Source: JALHVH01 sp963773685 (lineage in GTDB: Bacteria; Acidobacteriota; Aminicenantia; Aminicenantales; Saccharicenantaceae). Taken from it: DNA of 64,000 nucleotides. A program made the translations under genes and the position numbers. Under the pieces are notes generated by a model. That model saw only the letters and a list, made by a program, of their open reading frames with translations. It had not been told where the DNA came from and made no database searches. Of the stretch, positions 1 through 9,506 are shown piece after piece (the stretch's first letter is position 1; each line of letters starts with the position of its first letter). Where the stretch lies: contig CAVZBY010000013.1 in the NCBI GenBank assembly GCA_963773685.1, forward strand, positions 1 through 64,000, in the 5' to 3' direction.

Positions 1-881
1 GAAGAGATTTTCTCAAGGGCGCGGCCATGGCCGGGCTGTACATGAAGATCGGGCCCGTGTTCGGCGGGGCGGCGGAGCCCCTGCCGGATCTGGCGGCGAT
101 CACCGGGGAGAGCCCGGCGGCGATCACCAAGGCGGCGGTGGACGCGCTCGGCGGGATGAAGAAGTTCGTCGGCCGCGGCGACAAGGTGGTCATCAAGCCG
201 AACATCGGCTGGGACCGGACCCCCGAGATGGCGGCCTGCACGAACCCGGAGGTCGTCCGGGCGCTCGTCGAGATGTGCCTGGGGGCGGGCGCGAAGCAGG
301 TCGTGGTGATGGACAACACGACGAACCAGGCCCAGCGCTGTTACGCGCGCTCGGGGATCGCCGAGGCCGCCAAACAGGGCGGGGCCAAGGTCCTGTTCAC
401 CGACGAGCACCGGCTGAAGAAGGTGCCTCTCAAAGGGGCGTGGCTCAAGGACTGGGACATCTTCGAGGACTTCGTCGATGCGGACAAGATCATCAACGTC
501 CCCATCGCCAAGGTCCACAGCCTCTGCCGGCTGACGCTCTCGATGAAGAACTGGCTCGGGGCGATCGGCGGCGCCCGAAACCAGCTCCACCAGAGGCTCG
601 ACGAGGGGATCGTCGACCTCCAGGCGTTCTTCAAGCCGACGCTGACGGTCCTCGACGCCTATCGGATCCTGATCCGCAACGGCCCGCAGGGCGGCCGTCC
701 GTCCGACACCCAGCTCGTGAAGACCGTCGTGGCCGGCGTGGACGCGGTCGCGGTCGATACGCTCGGCGCCTCGTTCTTCGGGGTCAAGCCGGAGGAGCTG
801 TTGTACCTGAGGCTCGCCCAGGAGCGGGGCCTCGGCCAAACCCAATTGGAGAAGCTGCGCGTTGAAAAACGAACGATCTAA
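1..881 (+). CDS. DUF362 family protein with Tat signal (5' end outside window)
   Basis: The reading frame is open to the left edge. Codons before the first ATG (position 27) read RDFLKGAAMAGL, the core of a twin-arginine signal, so the true start lies upstream and the protein is probably exported folded. The body contains the DUF362 landmarks KPNIGWDR, NTTNQ and MKNWLGAIGG. DUF362 proteins are often found beside Fe-S proteins, but their reaction is not firmly established, so I assign none. The next gene begins inside its last 20 bases, which suggests translational coupling with the membrane polyferredoxin. Confidence 0.8.
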   Translation, partial: RDFLKGAAMAGLYMKIGPVFGGAAEPLPDLAAITGESPAAITKAAVDALGGMKKFVGRGDKVVIKPNIGWDRTPEMAACTNPEVVRALVEMCLGAGAKQVVVMDNTTNQAQRCYARSGIAEAAKQGGAKVLFTDEHRLKKVPLKGAWLKDWDIFEDFVDADKIINVPIAKVHSLCRLTLSMKNWLGAIGGARNQLHQRLDEGIVDLQAFFKPTLTVLDAYRILIRNGPQGGRPSDTQLVKTVVAGVDAVAVDTLGASFFGVKPEELLYLRLAQERGLGQTQLEKLRVEKRTI

Positions 882-2462
882 GAAACACCGGCGGATCCAG
901 GTCCTGCGCATCGTCGTCCAGGCCCTGTTCTTCGGCCTGTTCGTCTACCTGTTCTCGCACACCCGGTATACCGGGGAGGATTACATCAAGCTTCCGGTCG
1001 AAGGGTTCTTCCACTTCGATCCGCTGATCGCGCTGGCGACGTTCATAGCGGCCAGGACGTGGTTCGTGCCGATGATCCTGCGGGCTCGTGACGATCGTGC
1101 TGACGATCGTCCTGGGCCGGGTGTTCTGCGGCTGGGTCTGCCCGCTGGGCGCCGTCCATCAGTTCTCGTCCTTTGTCTTCAAGAAGACCAAGTTCCTCCG
1201 TCCGCCCCGTGAAGAGAAGGCGAGCGTCGCCACGAAGTACTACATCCTCGTCTTCGTGCTGGTGAGCGCCGTCTTCACGCTCGACCTCGTGGGGCTTCTC
1301 GACCCGTTCAGCTTCCTTTACCGGTCGTTCGCGGTGGCGGTGTTCCCGGGGCTGACGCATGCGGGCTCGGCGCTCGTCGGGGCCCTCTACGGGCTGAAGT
1401 TCGAAGCCGCGGCCCAGCCGGTCTCGCAGTGGTTCCAGAAGCTGTCGGTGAATGCGACGTTCCACCAGGGCCTGTTCATGTTCGCGCTTTTCGCGCTCGC
1501 CGTCGGGCTCAACGCGAAAAAGGAGCGGTTCTGGTGCCGGTACGTCTGCCCGCTGGGCGCGCTCCTGGGCCTTTTCTCCCGCTGGAACGTGTTCAAGGTC
1601 CGTGTGAACATGGACAAGTGCATCAAGTGCAACCTCTGCACGATGCACTGCCAGACGCAGGCCGTGCCCTATCCGAACGAGAAGTGGCGGAGCGCCGAGT
1701 GCGTCTATTGCGGGACCTGCGCGGCCATCTGCCCGACGGCGGCCATCACCTATCCGGCCACGGCAAAGCCCGAGAAGCTCGACACGGTCGACCTCTCCCG
1801 CCGGAAGCTCATCCTGACGACGGCCGCTCGGGCGCCATCATCGCGCCCGCTCTTCAGCATCACGCCCACCCGCAAGCGCGCCAACCTCAAGCTCATCCGC
1901 CCGCCGGGAGCGCTCCCCGAAGAGGATTTCGTCCGGAAGTGCGTCAAGTGCGGGGAGTGCATGAAGGCCTGCCCGACCAACGCCCTCCAGCCGGCCCTTT
2001 TCGAGGCGGGCCCGGAAGGCCTCTGGACGCCGATGCTCGTGCCGGTGATCGGATACTGCGAGTACTACTGCTCGCTCTGCTCCCAGGTCTGCCCGACGGG
2101 GGCCATCCGGAAGCTCAAGATCGAGGAAAAGACGCCGCTCAAGATCGGCTCCGCCTGGATCAAGAAGGACCGGTGCATCCCCTATGCCCTCGGCCGAGCC
2201 CTGCATCGTCTGCGAGGAGCACTGCCCGACCTCGCCCAAGGCCATCAAGTTCGTGATGGTCGAGACGAAGCTCCCCGACGGGAGCGTCGCGACGCAGAAG
2301 GCCCCCGTCATCGACAACTCGATCTGCATCGGCTGCGGGATCTGCGAGAACAAGTGCCCGGTCGTCGACGACCCGGCCATCTACGTGACCTCGGTCGGCG
2401 AGGCCCGCTCGAAGACCAACCAGCTCCTGCTCCCGATCATCGGCGAGGAGCCCAAGCTGTAG
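862..2462 (+). CDS. NapH-like membrane polyferredoxin (4Fe-4S)
   Basis: Starts at TTG 862, overlapping the DUF362 gene, with GGAG about ten bases upstream. The N-terminal half has membrane helices and two NapH-type motifs, CGWVCPLGA and CRYVCPLGA. The C-terminal half carries several ferredoxin clusters: CIKCNLCTMHC, CVYCGTCAAICP, CVKCGECMKACP, CIVCEEHCP and CIGCGICENKCP. It probably moves electrons between the membrane and the exported DUF362 partner. Five extra bases break the frame: near 1085, three at about 1835-1857 that cancel in frame, and near 2191. Removing them gives exactly 532 codons, and the garbled stretch then reads AAGAIIAPLFSITP. The stop TAG lies in a palindromic repeat. Confidence 0.8.
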
Positions 2463-2481
2463 CCGCAGGCTTTAGCCTGCG
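2460..2481. repeat. GCAGGCTTTAGCCTGC palindrome copy
   Basis: A perfect inverted repeat (GCAGGCT / AGCCTGC) preceded by TAGCC. The same element recurs at 29296, 29434, 37552 and, diverged, at 49134. Its TAG forms the stop codon of the polyferredoxin gene. Confidence 0.75.
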
Positions 2482-3084
2482 CTCTGTCGATTTTTTAGGG
2501 CTATCGGCCACTTTTCAGCGTGAACCGGACCGTCACCGTGAAGAAAGCCTTGACGGGCTTCCCTTAAATGTTCATCGGCAATCTCAATCGAGTGGCAGTA
2601 GCTCCTGAATTGCCGAGAACGAAAGCGACGTATCGGGAACGGGAGGCGATCAGGACAGATCAAAGAGGGTACCGTTACCTAAAGCGGCACCATCGAGCCA
2701 AAGATCAAGGCGGCCGAAACGGAGTATTCCGTCTCCGACCTGGTGACTCGGCCGTCCGCCAGGCCGCCCTTCGAGGACGCCGATGCCGTCGAGTTCGAGA
2801 ACAGGGCCGGAGAGCCGCTTCTCCGCTTCGAAGACATCGTTAAGGGCCTCAAGAAGGATGGAAAGCTATAAGATCTCTGATCAAGATATCAGCGCCGACG
2901 GCTGGGGAAAGGATATGCGCCGAATGGTCGAGCGCATCGGCGCGGCGTCGGATCCGAAGGCCAGCGGCCGTGAGACGCGCTCAGAACGATACCCTGTGGT
3001 GGTCACAGGGTGTCAATCGGCATGATAGGAAAGACCGTCGACGTCAAACCGGGCATAGAAGCGATATCTATCGGCGGTAGGCGG
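2482..3084. other. gene-poor stretch with a possible decayed toxin-antitoxin remnant
   Basis: No convincing gene. One frame from about 2680 to 2872, with no usable start codon, ends VKGLKKDGKL. It overlaps by 14 bases a second frame that opens at ATG 2861 (MESYKISDQDISADGWGKDM) and runs to 3025. That overlap resembles an antitoxin-toxin junction, but I recognise neither product. Base composition here is less GC-rich than the neighbours. It is most likely gene debris. Confidence 0.3.
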
Positions 3085-3240
3085 GATCAAATCCCCCCTA
3101 ACCCCCCTTTGCAAAGGGGGTATCATAGCCCCAATCCCCCCTTTTATCAAGCCGGGGGAATCATAACCCCCGATCGCAGCCTTTTACGAAAGGGGGCAAA
3201 AATCGCCCCTGAAGCCCCGCGTTTACAAAAGGGGGAAACG
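3085..3240. repeat. cluster of CCCCCTTT...AAAGGGGG palindromes
   Basis: Three or four decayed copies of a unit of the form AATCCCCCC-TAACCCCCCTTT-n-AAAGGGGG stand in tandem between the relic region and the end of etfA. Each can fold as a hairpin. The same family occurs at 12.2-12.6, 37.6 and 59.0 kb, always between genes. Confidence 0.75.
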
Positions 3241-3246
3241 CGCCGG

Positions 3247-4222
3247 TCAGCCCTTGAGCTTCGCGAGCTCTTCCTTGAGGTGAGGGATGACCTCGAAGAG
3301 GTCGCCGACGATGCCGTAGTCGGCGACTTTGAAGATGGGCGCTTCGGGGTCCTTGTTGACGGCGGCGACGAACTTGGAGCCGGACATGCCCGCCAGGTGC
3401 TGGATGGCGCCGGAAACGCCGAAGGCCAGGTAGAGGTCGGGCGAAACGGTCTTGCCGGTCTGGCCGACCTGGTGCTGGTGGCCGATCCAGCCGGAATCGA
3501 CGGCCGAGCGCGACGCGCCGACGGCCGCGTGCGGCAGGAGGGCCGCCAGCTCCTTCAGCATGACGAAAGGCTCGGGCCCCTTCAGGCCCCTCCCTCCCGT
3601 GACGACGACCGACGCTTCGGTGACGTCGATCTCGGCGGCCGCTTCCCTGAGGATCTCGACGACCTTCCCGCGGACGAGCCCATCCGGGATGTCCACGGGC
3701 TTCCGGACGATGGCGCCCTCGGACGGGACCGCGGGCTCGAGCGGGAAGATGTTCGGCCGCAACGTCGCCAGGGCCGGCGAAGCCTTGAGCGTGCAGGTCA
3801 GGAGGGCTTTGCCGGCGAAGATGGGCCGCGTGAAGTCGAGCCGTCCGTCCTTGACGGCGAGCTTCGTGCAGTCGGAGACCAGGCTCACACCCAGGGCCGC
3901 CGCGACCCTCGGAGCCAGGTCCTTGCCCATGGCCGTCGCGGAGAAGAATAGCGCAGAGGGGTTCGAGTCCCCTACGAGCGTAACCAAAGCCCGCGCGAAG
4001 CCTTGGGCTGAGTATGCGGCCAACGCAGGGCTTTCCAGGACAAAGGCCTTCGAGGCCCCGTAGGAGAACGCTTCGGACGACGGTCGCATCCGGAACCGTT
4101 CCGACGAATACAGCGGCGAGCTCCTTCCCAAGCTCGGCCCCGCGTCTTTTCGCTTCGGACAAGGCTTCGAGCGAGCCCTTCTTGATCGCGCCGTCCCGGG
4201 TCTCTATGAATACGAGTATCAT
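3247..4222 (-). CDS. etfA: electron transfer flavoprotein alpha subunit
   Basis: Starts MILVFIETRDGAIKKGSLEA at 4222, eleven bases after etfB. The C-terminal half carries the FAD-binding ETF-alpha signature: KFVAAVNKDPEAPIFKVADY, followed by GIVGDLFEVIPHL. One extra base near 4066 splits the raw frame after ATVV. Correction gives 325 codons and joins it to AFSYGASKAFVLESP. With EtfB it forms a soluble FAD/AMP heterodimer that carries electrons from acyl-CoA or other dehydrogenases. No ETF:quinone oxidoreductase or acyl-CoA dehydrogenase lies in the window, so its partner is unknown. Confidence 0.9.
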
Positions 4223-4233
4223 GGCCGCCTCCC

Positions 4234-5017
4234 TCAGATGACCTTGGCTTCTTCGCGGAGGAGCCGGACAAGCTCCTTCGCCGCTTCGGCGGGACCGCCG
4301 GCGATGATCTTCCCGGCCTGCCGCCCGGGCGGGATGTCGACCCCCACGATCTCGATCCCGGGGGCGAGCTCGGCTTCCGAGAGCCCCAGCTCCGCGACCG
4401 GGATGACGGGGATGACCTTTTTCTTGGCGGCCATGATGCCCTTCAGCGTCTCGTAGCGCGGCTCGTTCAGGCCTTTCTGGGCGCTCACGACGGCGGGGAG
4501 GCGAGAAGGCGACCTTCTCCGTGCCGCCCTCGATCTCCCGGTGGGCGACGCCTTCGGTCCCCGAGATCTCGAGCTTCGTCACGACGTTCGCCTGGGGAAG
4601 GCCGAGGAGCTCGGCCGTCATCGACGGGACCTGGGCGTTGTCGGCCCCGACGGACTGCTTCCCGAACAGGAGCAGGTCGAACTCGGGGTAGCGGCCCTTG
4701 ACGGCGGACGCCAGGATGCGGGCCGTGCGCAGGCCGTCGTAGGACTCCGGAGCGTCGTCCCGGATGAGGACGGCCTCGTCGGCGCCCATGGCCAGGCACT
4801 TCTTGAGGATGACGAGCGACTCTTCCCGCCCGACGGCGAAGACGCGGACCGTGCCCCCATGGGCTTCGCGGAGCCGCAGGGCCTCCTCGACGGCGTACTC
4901 GTCATAGGGGCTGATGATGAAGCTGAGGCCTTCCTCGACGACGGCCTTCGCGTCCCGGTCGATGCGGATCTTGGATTCCGTGTCGGGCACGCGCTTGACG
5001 AAGACATGAATGTTCAT
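4234..5017 (-). CDS. etfB: electron transfer flavoprotein beta subunit
   Basis: Opens MNIHVFVKRVPDTESKIRID, typical of EtfB, after a strong GGAGGAGATC ribosome site. It keeps the AMP-binding-region motif DLLLFGKQSVGADNAQVP and the conserved GGTEKVAFS-PAVVSA stretch. The frame breaks near 4501, where TC[G][C]CTC contains an extra base; both alternatives encode serine. Corrected length is 260 residues, normal for the family. First gene of a two-gene operon with etfA. Confidence 0.92.
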
Positions 5018-5057
5018 CGTGATCTCCTCCGGTCCGGTCCCCGTCCGGCGGGGCGCC

Positions 5058-6332
5058 TCAACCGTCGAAGCGCCGCAGCAGGAGGGAGGCGTTGGTCCCC
5101 CCGAACCCGAACGAATTGGTCAGGCCGTAAACGAGCTCGGCCGGCCGGGCCGCGTTCGGAACGTAGTCCAGGTCGCATTCGGGGTCCGGGAACTCGTAGT
5201 TGATGGTCGGGGTCATGACCCGTTCCTTGAGGCAAAGGGCCGTGATCCCGACTTCGACGCCGCCCGCGGCGCCCAGGAGGTGGCCGGTCATGGATTTGGT
5301 CGAGCTGACGCCGATATGCTTGGCATGCTCGCCGAAGACGGACTTGATGGCGAGCGTTTCGGTCTTGTCGTTGTAGGCCGTCGAGGTTCCGTGGGCGTTG
5401 ATGTAGCCGACATCCTCGGGCCGGGCCCCGGCGTCGGCCATCGCCCGGATCATCGCCCGCGCCGCCCCCTCTCCGTCCGGGGAAGGGGCCGTGACGTGGT
5501 AGGCGTCCCCGGTCGCTCCGTAGCCGACGATCTCGGCGTAGATGCGGGCGCCCCGGGCCCGGGCGCGCTCGAGCTCCTCGAGGATGACGATCCCCGCGCC
5601 CTCGCTCATGACGAAGCCGTCGCGCTGGGCGTCGAACGGCCGCGAGGCCCTCTTCGGCTCGTCGTTCCTCGTGGAAAGGGCCTTGATGGCGCTGAACCCG
5701 GCCAGGCTCAGCGGCGTGATCGGCGCTTCGGCGCCCCCGGCGAACATGATATCCACGTCGCCCCGGGCGATCATCCGGAAGGAATCGCCGACGGCGTGCG
5801 ACCCCGTACTGCAGGCGGTGACCGTCGCGGTGTTCGGACCCCGGGCCTTGTAGCGGATGGAGATCTGGCCGGCCGCCTCGTTGATGATGATCTGGATGAG
5901 GAAGAACGGCGAGACGCGGTCGGGCCCCTTCTCGAGGAGGACCTTGTGGGTTTCCTCGAGGGAGCCGATGCCGCCGATGCCGGAACCGACGCAGACGCCG
6001 GTCCCCTCGCCCTCGAGCTCCGCCGGGGTCAGCCCGGAATCCTCGACGGCCAATTGGGCCGCGGCGACGGCGTACTGGGTGAAGAGGTCCATCTTCCGGA
6101 CCTCTTTCCGATCGATGAAGGCCAGGGGATCGAAGTCCCGGATCTCCCCGGCGAAGCGGGTCGCGAAGCGGGCGGTGTCGAACCGGGTGATCGGCCCGAT
6201 GCCGCTCTCCCCGCGGAGAAGGGCGTCCCAGGTCTTCTTCGTCCCGACGCCGAGCGGGGTGACCAGCCCGATGCCGGTGACGACGACCCGCCGCCCGGAG
6301 TTCCGGGCAACGGGGAGTGAATAAAGGGTCAT
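5058..6332 (-). CDS. fabF: beta-ketoacyl-ACP synthase II
   Basis: A complete 424-residue condensing enzyme that elongates acyl-ACP with malonyl-ACP in fatty acid synthesis. The active-site cysteine is in TACSTGSHAVGD (about residue 174), and the two catalytic histidines are in NAHGTST and TKSMTGHLLGAAGG. The glycine-rich C-terminal signature FGFGGTNAS is present. The first dozen residues before RRVVVTGIGLVTP are longer than usual, so a slightly later start is possible. Last gene of the plsX-fabG-acpP-fabF operon, directly after acpP. No frame breaks. Confidence 0.95.
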   Translation of the reverse strand: MTLYSLPVARNSGRRVVVTGIGLVTPLGVGTKKTWDALLRGESGIGPITRFDTARFATRFAGEIRDFDPLAFIDRKEVRKMDLFTQYAVAAAQLAVEDSGLTPAELEGEGTGVCVGSGIGGIGSLEETHKVLLEKGPDRVSPFFLIQIIINEAAGQISIRYKARGPNTATVTACSTGSHAVGDSFRMIARGDVDIMFAGGAEAPITPLSLAGFSAIKALSTRNDEPKRASRPFDAQRDGFVMSEGAGIVILEELERARARGARIYAEIVGYGATGDAYHVTAPSPDGEGAARAMIRAMADAGARPEDVGYINAHGTSTAYNDKTETLAIKSVFGEHAKHIGVSSTKSMTGHLLGAAGGVEVGITALCLKERVMTPTINYEFPDPECDLDYVPNAARPAELVYGLTNSFGFGGTNASLLLRRFDG

Positions 6333-6351
6333 ACGGTCGGGAAAAAAGGGC

Positions 6352-6597
6352 CTATTTCGAGACGTGGCCCTGGATGTAATCCATCGCCTTGCCGACGGTG
6401 GTCAGCTTTTCCGCTTCTTCGTCCGGGATGTCCAGACCGAATTCGTCCTCGAGGGCCATGACGAGCTCGACGGTGTCCAGGGAATCGGCGCCGAGGTCAT
6501 CGATGAAGGACGCGCCCTCGGTGACCTGGTCCTCGCTGATGCTGAGCTTGTCGGCGACGATGCCTCTAACTTTCTTGAACAGGTCGTCTCTTTCCAT
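6352..6597 (-). CDS. acpP: acyl carrier protein
   Basis: An acidic 81-residue protein with the phosphopantetheine site GADSLDTVELVMALE; the serine of DSL carries the prosthetic group. Length and helix pattern match the bacterial acyl carrier protein of fatty acid synthesis. It sits between fabG and fabF, the usual order in many bacteria. A TCCTCC-type ribosome site (minus-strand GGAGGA) precedes the start. Confidence 0.96.
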   Translation of the reverse strand: MERDDLFKKVRGIVADKLSISEDQVTEGASFIDDLGADSLDTVELVMALEDEFGLDIPDEEAEKLTTVGKAMDYIQGHVSK

Positions 6598-6639
6598 CTT
6601 GTCCTCCTTACCAAGGATCGGAATATATGGTCACCGGCG

Positions 6640-7383
6640 TCACATATACATTCCGCCGTTGACGTTGATCACCTGGCCCGTGATGTAGGCGGCCTCGTCC
6701 GAAAGAAGGAATCTTACCGCAGATGCCACTTCTTTGGGAAGCCCGAACCGCTTCACGGGGATATTGTCCATGAAGGCCTTCTTGACCTCCTCGGGGAGCC
6801 CTTCCGTCATGGTCGTGGCGATGTACCCGGGGGCCACGCAGTTCACGGTGATCCCCCGGGAGGCGACCTCCCGGGCCAGGGCCCGTGAAAATCCCATGAC
6901 TCCCGCCTTGGAGGCGGCATAGTTGGTCTGGCCGGGATTGCCCAGCAGGCCGACGACGGAGGCGATATTGACGATCCGGCCGCTGCGCGCGCCGACCATC
7001 GGGCGGATGACGGCCTTGGAGAAGTTCCAGGCGCCCTTGAGGTTGACGCCGATGACCGCGTCCCACTCCTCTTCCTTCATCCGCAGGAGGAGGTTGTCGC
7101 GGGTGATGCCGGCGTTGTTGACGAGGTGGTCGACCTTGCCGCGGTCCCGGACGATCTCGTCGACGACCGCGACGGCCTCGTCCAGGCGGGTGACGTTCGC
7201 GACATGGACGGACGCCTTCCCCCCGGCGGCCCGGAGGCGCTCGGCAAGGGCCTCGAGCTTCTCCTTCTGGACGTCGACGAGGGCGACGTGGGCGCCTTCC
7301 CGGGCGAGGTCCTCGGCGATGGCTTCGCCGATCCCCTGGGAGGAGCCGGTGACGATGGAGACCTTTCCCTCGAAGAGCGTCAT
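6640..7383 (-). CDS. fabG: 3-oxoacyl-ACP reductase
   Basis: A 247-residue short-chain dehydrogenase that reduces 3-oxoacyl-ACP with NADPH. It shows the cofactor motif TGSSQGIGEAIA, the NNAG motif, the active-site Tyr-x-x-x-Lys in YAASKAGVMGFSRALA and the C-terminal GQVINVNGGMYM typical of FabG. Its ATG overlaps the plsX stop codon (ATGA), so the two are probably translationally coupled. The frame is intact. Confidence 0.95.
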   Translation of the reverse strand: MTLFEGKVSIVTGSSQGIGEAIAEDLAREGAHVALVDVQKEKLEALAERLRAAGGKASVHVANVTRLDEAVAVVDEIVRDRGKVDHLVNNAGITRDNLLLRMKEEEWDAVIGVNLKGAWNFSKAVIRPMVGARSGRIVNIASVVGLLGNPGQTNYAASKAGVMGFSRALAREVASRGITVNCVAPGYIATTMTEGLPEEVKKAFMDNIPVKRFGLPKEVASAVRFLLSDEAAYITGQVINVNGGMYM

Positions 7384-8394
7384 CCGTTGACCCCCGGAAC
7401 GGCGTGCTCGAACCGGGCCATCTCGGCCTGGATCCTGTCCTGGATCCTGGTTCATGACGAATTCCCGGCTCATGCGCACCGCGTTCTTGACGGCCCGGAC
7501 GTTGGACCGGCCGTGGCCGATGATGCAGACGCCGTTGAGCCCGAGCAGGTGGGCCCCGCCGTATTCCGTGTAGTCGACCCTCTTGTAGACCTTCTTGAGG
7601 TTCCTCTTCATCAGGAGGAGGCCGACCTTGGCGAACAGGTTCTTCATGACCTCGCTGCGGACCATCGAGAACAGGCTCTCGACGACGCCTTCCGAGACCT
7701 TCAGGGCGACGTTCCCGGTGAAGCCGTCGCTGACGATGACGTCGGCCTTGCCGGAGAAGATATCCTTGCCCTCCATGTTGCCGACGAACCTCAGGGGCGA
7801 GTCCTGGAGGAGGCCGAACGCCTCCTTGGTCAGGTCGTTCCCTTTGCCCCTCTCCTCGCCGATGCTCATCAGCCCGACCCGGGGATTGGGATGCCCGAGG
7901 GCGGTCTCCATGAAGATCTTGCCCATGACCGCGAACTGGACGAGGTGGTGGGGCTTGCAGTTGGCGTTGGCCCCGACGTCGATGAGCAGGGTGGCGCCGC
8001 GCATGTTGGGCAGGAGGAGGGCCAGGGCGGGCTTGTCGACGCCCTTCAGGGCGCCGATGGTCTTCCGGGAGATATAGACCACGGCCGCCGTGTTCCCCAT
8101 GGAGATGAAGGCCCCGGCCTCGCCGCTCCGGACGAGCTCGGTCCCGACGAGGATGGAGGATTGGCCCTTTTTCCGGAAGGACAGGAGCCCGTCGCCCATC
8201 CCGATGGCCTCGGGCGCGTCGCAGATGGTGATGTGCCCCCCGGCCGCGCCGAGCTTGTCGACCTCTTTGCGGACGATGCTCTCGACGCCGACCAGGACGA
8301 TGTCGACGTCGTATTCCTCGGCGGCCCGGACCGCTCCCTCGACGGTGACCTGGGGTCCGAAATCACCCCCCATCGCGTCGACGGCGATCTTCAT
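7380..8394 (-). CDS. plsX: phosphate acyltransferase PlsX
   Basis: Opens MKIAVDAMGGDFGPQVTVEG, the PlsX signature. PlsX makes acyl-phosphate from acyl-ACP for phospholipid synthesis. Also present are VDVGANANCKP and VSDGFTGNVALKVSEG. An extra C near 7440 shifts the end of the frame. The corrected tail reads VMNRIQDRIQAEMARFEHAV and stops at the TGA overlapping fabG, giving 337 residues. The raw frame runs on into fabG and should not be read as a fusion protein. Confidence 0.93.
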
Positions 8395-8409
8395 GGGCGG
8401 CGACCCGCG

Positions 8410-8592
8410 TCAGGCCTTGGTCCCCGCGATGACCTGCCGCCCCTTGTAGAAGCCGCAATCGGGGCAGGCCCGGTGGGGCAGTTTGGGACTCCCGCAGTTG
8501 GAGCAGACCGAGAAGGTCGGAAGGGTCAGAAAGTCGTGGGCCCTTCTATTTCCTTTTCTCGAAGGGGAATGGCGTCTCTTTGGATTTGGCAT
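8410..8592 (-). CDS. rpmF: 50S ribosomal protein L32
   Basis: Sixty residues beginning MPNPKRRHSPSRKGNRRAHD, diagnostic of L32. It has two Cys pairs, CSNC and CPDC, for zinc binding. It lies between the DUF177 gene and plsX, the classic bacterial yceD-rpmF-plsX order, and starts one base after the upstream stop. Confidence 0.96.
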   Translation of the reverse strand: MPNPKRRHSPSRKGNRRAHDFLTLPTFSVCSNCGSPKLPHRACPDCGFYKGRQVIAGTKA

Positions 8593-8593
8593 G

Positions 8594-9112
8594 TTATCTC
8601 TTGTCTCTCACCAGGATTTTTAGCTTCTCCAGCCGGGGATCGGGTCCCCCGACCTCGCAGGAGCATTTCCCTTCCCGAAGGAGCTCGCCGCAGACGGCGC
8701 AGAGGCCCTCGCACGTCTCGGAGCAGAGGGGCTTGGGGGGGAAGGTCAGGTTGAGCTGTTCCAGGACGACCGCCTGGAGGTCGATCTTCCGGTCGTAGTG
8801 GTAAAGGGTATCCATGTCTTCGTCGGCGAGCTCGTCCTTGGCCGTTTCCAGCTCCTCGGGGAGGAAGACGAGGTCGAACTTGGAATCGACCGGGAATTCG
8901 AACGGCGTCAGACAGCGGCTGCAGACGAAGCTCATCCGGGCCGTGAGACGGCCCTTGATCCAGACCTCGTCGCCGACCTTGCGGACGAGGATGTCGGCAT
9001 GGGCGGGTTCGAGGAAGACCGCGTTCTCCTCGACGAGATCGACGCCTAAGAAGTCGAAATCTCTCGAGAATTGCAGGCCTTCGTCCGGTAAACGATCGAT
9101 CTCAATAAGCAT
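8594..9112 (-). CDS. DUF177 (YceD-like) protein
   Basis: 172 residues. The family is usually found directly before rpmF and has been linked to 23S rRNA accumulation in bacteria and plastids. Visible here are two Cys pairs, CSRC and CAVC, with CSETCEG between them, and an acidic middle segment (EELETAKDELADEDMDTLY). First gene of the lipid operon, 24 bases downstream of the -10 of a near-consensus promoter. Confidence 0.85.
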   Translation of the reverse strand: MLIEIDRLPDEGLQFSRDFDFLGVDLVEENAVFLEPAHADILVRKVGDEVWIKGRLTARMSFVCSRCLTPFEFPVDSKFDLVFLPEELETAKDELADEDMDTLYHYDRKIDLQAVVLEQLNLTFPPKPLCSETCEGLCAVCGELLREGKCSCEVGGPDPRLEKLKILVRDKR

Positions 9113-9135
9113 GGCAATTCCATTCGGGTTTGTTT

Positions 9136-9163
9136 ATTATACCAACCAGGGTTCGTTTGTCAA
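9136..9163 (-). promoter_or_regulatory. sigma-70 type promoter for the rpmF-plsX-fab operon
   Basis: On the minus strand TTGACA (9158-9163) and TATAAT (9136-9141) match consensus exactly with a 16-base spacer. The DUF177 start codon is 23 bases further on. It is the best promoter match in the window. Confidence 0.8.
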
Positions 9164-9181
9164 ATTAGGCGGCCCGGGCGC

Positions 9182-9209
9182 TTGAAGAACGGGCCCCGGC
9201 GTGTATAAT
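9182..9209 (+). promoter_or_regulatory. promoter for the small unknown gene and polA
   Basis: TTGAAG (9182-9187), 16-base spacer, TATAAT (9204-9209). The ATG at 9219 is only nine bases after the -10 box, so a transcript begun here would have almost no leader. It is divergent from the lipid operon promoter, about 20 bases away. Confidence 0.6.
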
Positions 9210-9218
9210 GAGCGGGGG

Positions 9219-9506
9219 ATGACTCATATGACCAGCGGCTTCAATACCCGGTTCGATTACAAGGGGAGCAAGTTCCATGTCCAGACCCAGGACAAGGGCC
9301 TGAGCGCCCATTACGTGGAATCCCTGATCTACAGGTCGGGCGAGCTCCTGACGTCCAAAAAGACCTTCTACACCTCCTTCCTCAACAGCCCGAACCTCAA
9401 AAAGATGATCGCCAAGATGATGGAGGACCAGCACAAGTCCATCATCCAGGAGATCGCCGACGGCAAGTACGACCGCTTCCTCGGCGGGGGCACAGGGACG
9501 AAATGA
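9219..9506 (+). CDS. conserved small protein of unknown function
   Basis: I do not recognise a named family. About 95 residues, no signal peptide or membrane segment. The core reads FNTRFDYKGSKFHVQTQDKG followed by VESLIYRSGELLTSKKTFY, a mix of beta strands with a lysine-rich C-terminal helix (LKKMIAKMMEDQHKSIIQEI). A frame extends back to GTG 9201, but that codon lies within the TATAAT box, so I prefer ATG 9219 or 9228. Its stop overlaps the polA start (ATGA), which suggests co-translation. Confidence 0.65.
   Translation: MTHMTSGFNTRFDYKGSKFHVQTQDKGLSAHYVESLIYRSGELLTSKKTFYTSFLNSPNLKKMIAKMMEDQHKSIIQEIADGKYDRFLGGGTGTK

Noticed and set aside
3161..5017. A 618-residue protein spanning etfB and etfA
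   Set aside because: It joins the start of EtfB to an out-of-frame run and part of EtfA, created by two single-base faults.
6640..8394. A single PlsX-FabG fusion protein
   Set aside because: The fused frame results from one extra C near 7440. Corrected, plsX stops at a TGA overlapping the fabG ATG.
9201..9218. GTG at 9201 as start of the small gene before polA
   Set aside because: It overlaps the TATAAT promoter box, so the codon would not be transcribed from that promoter.
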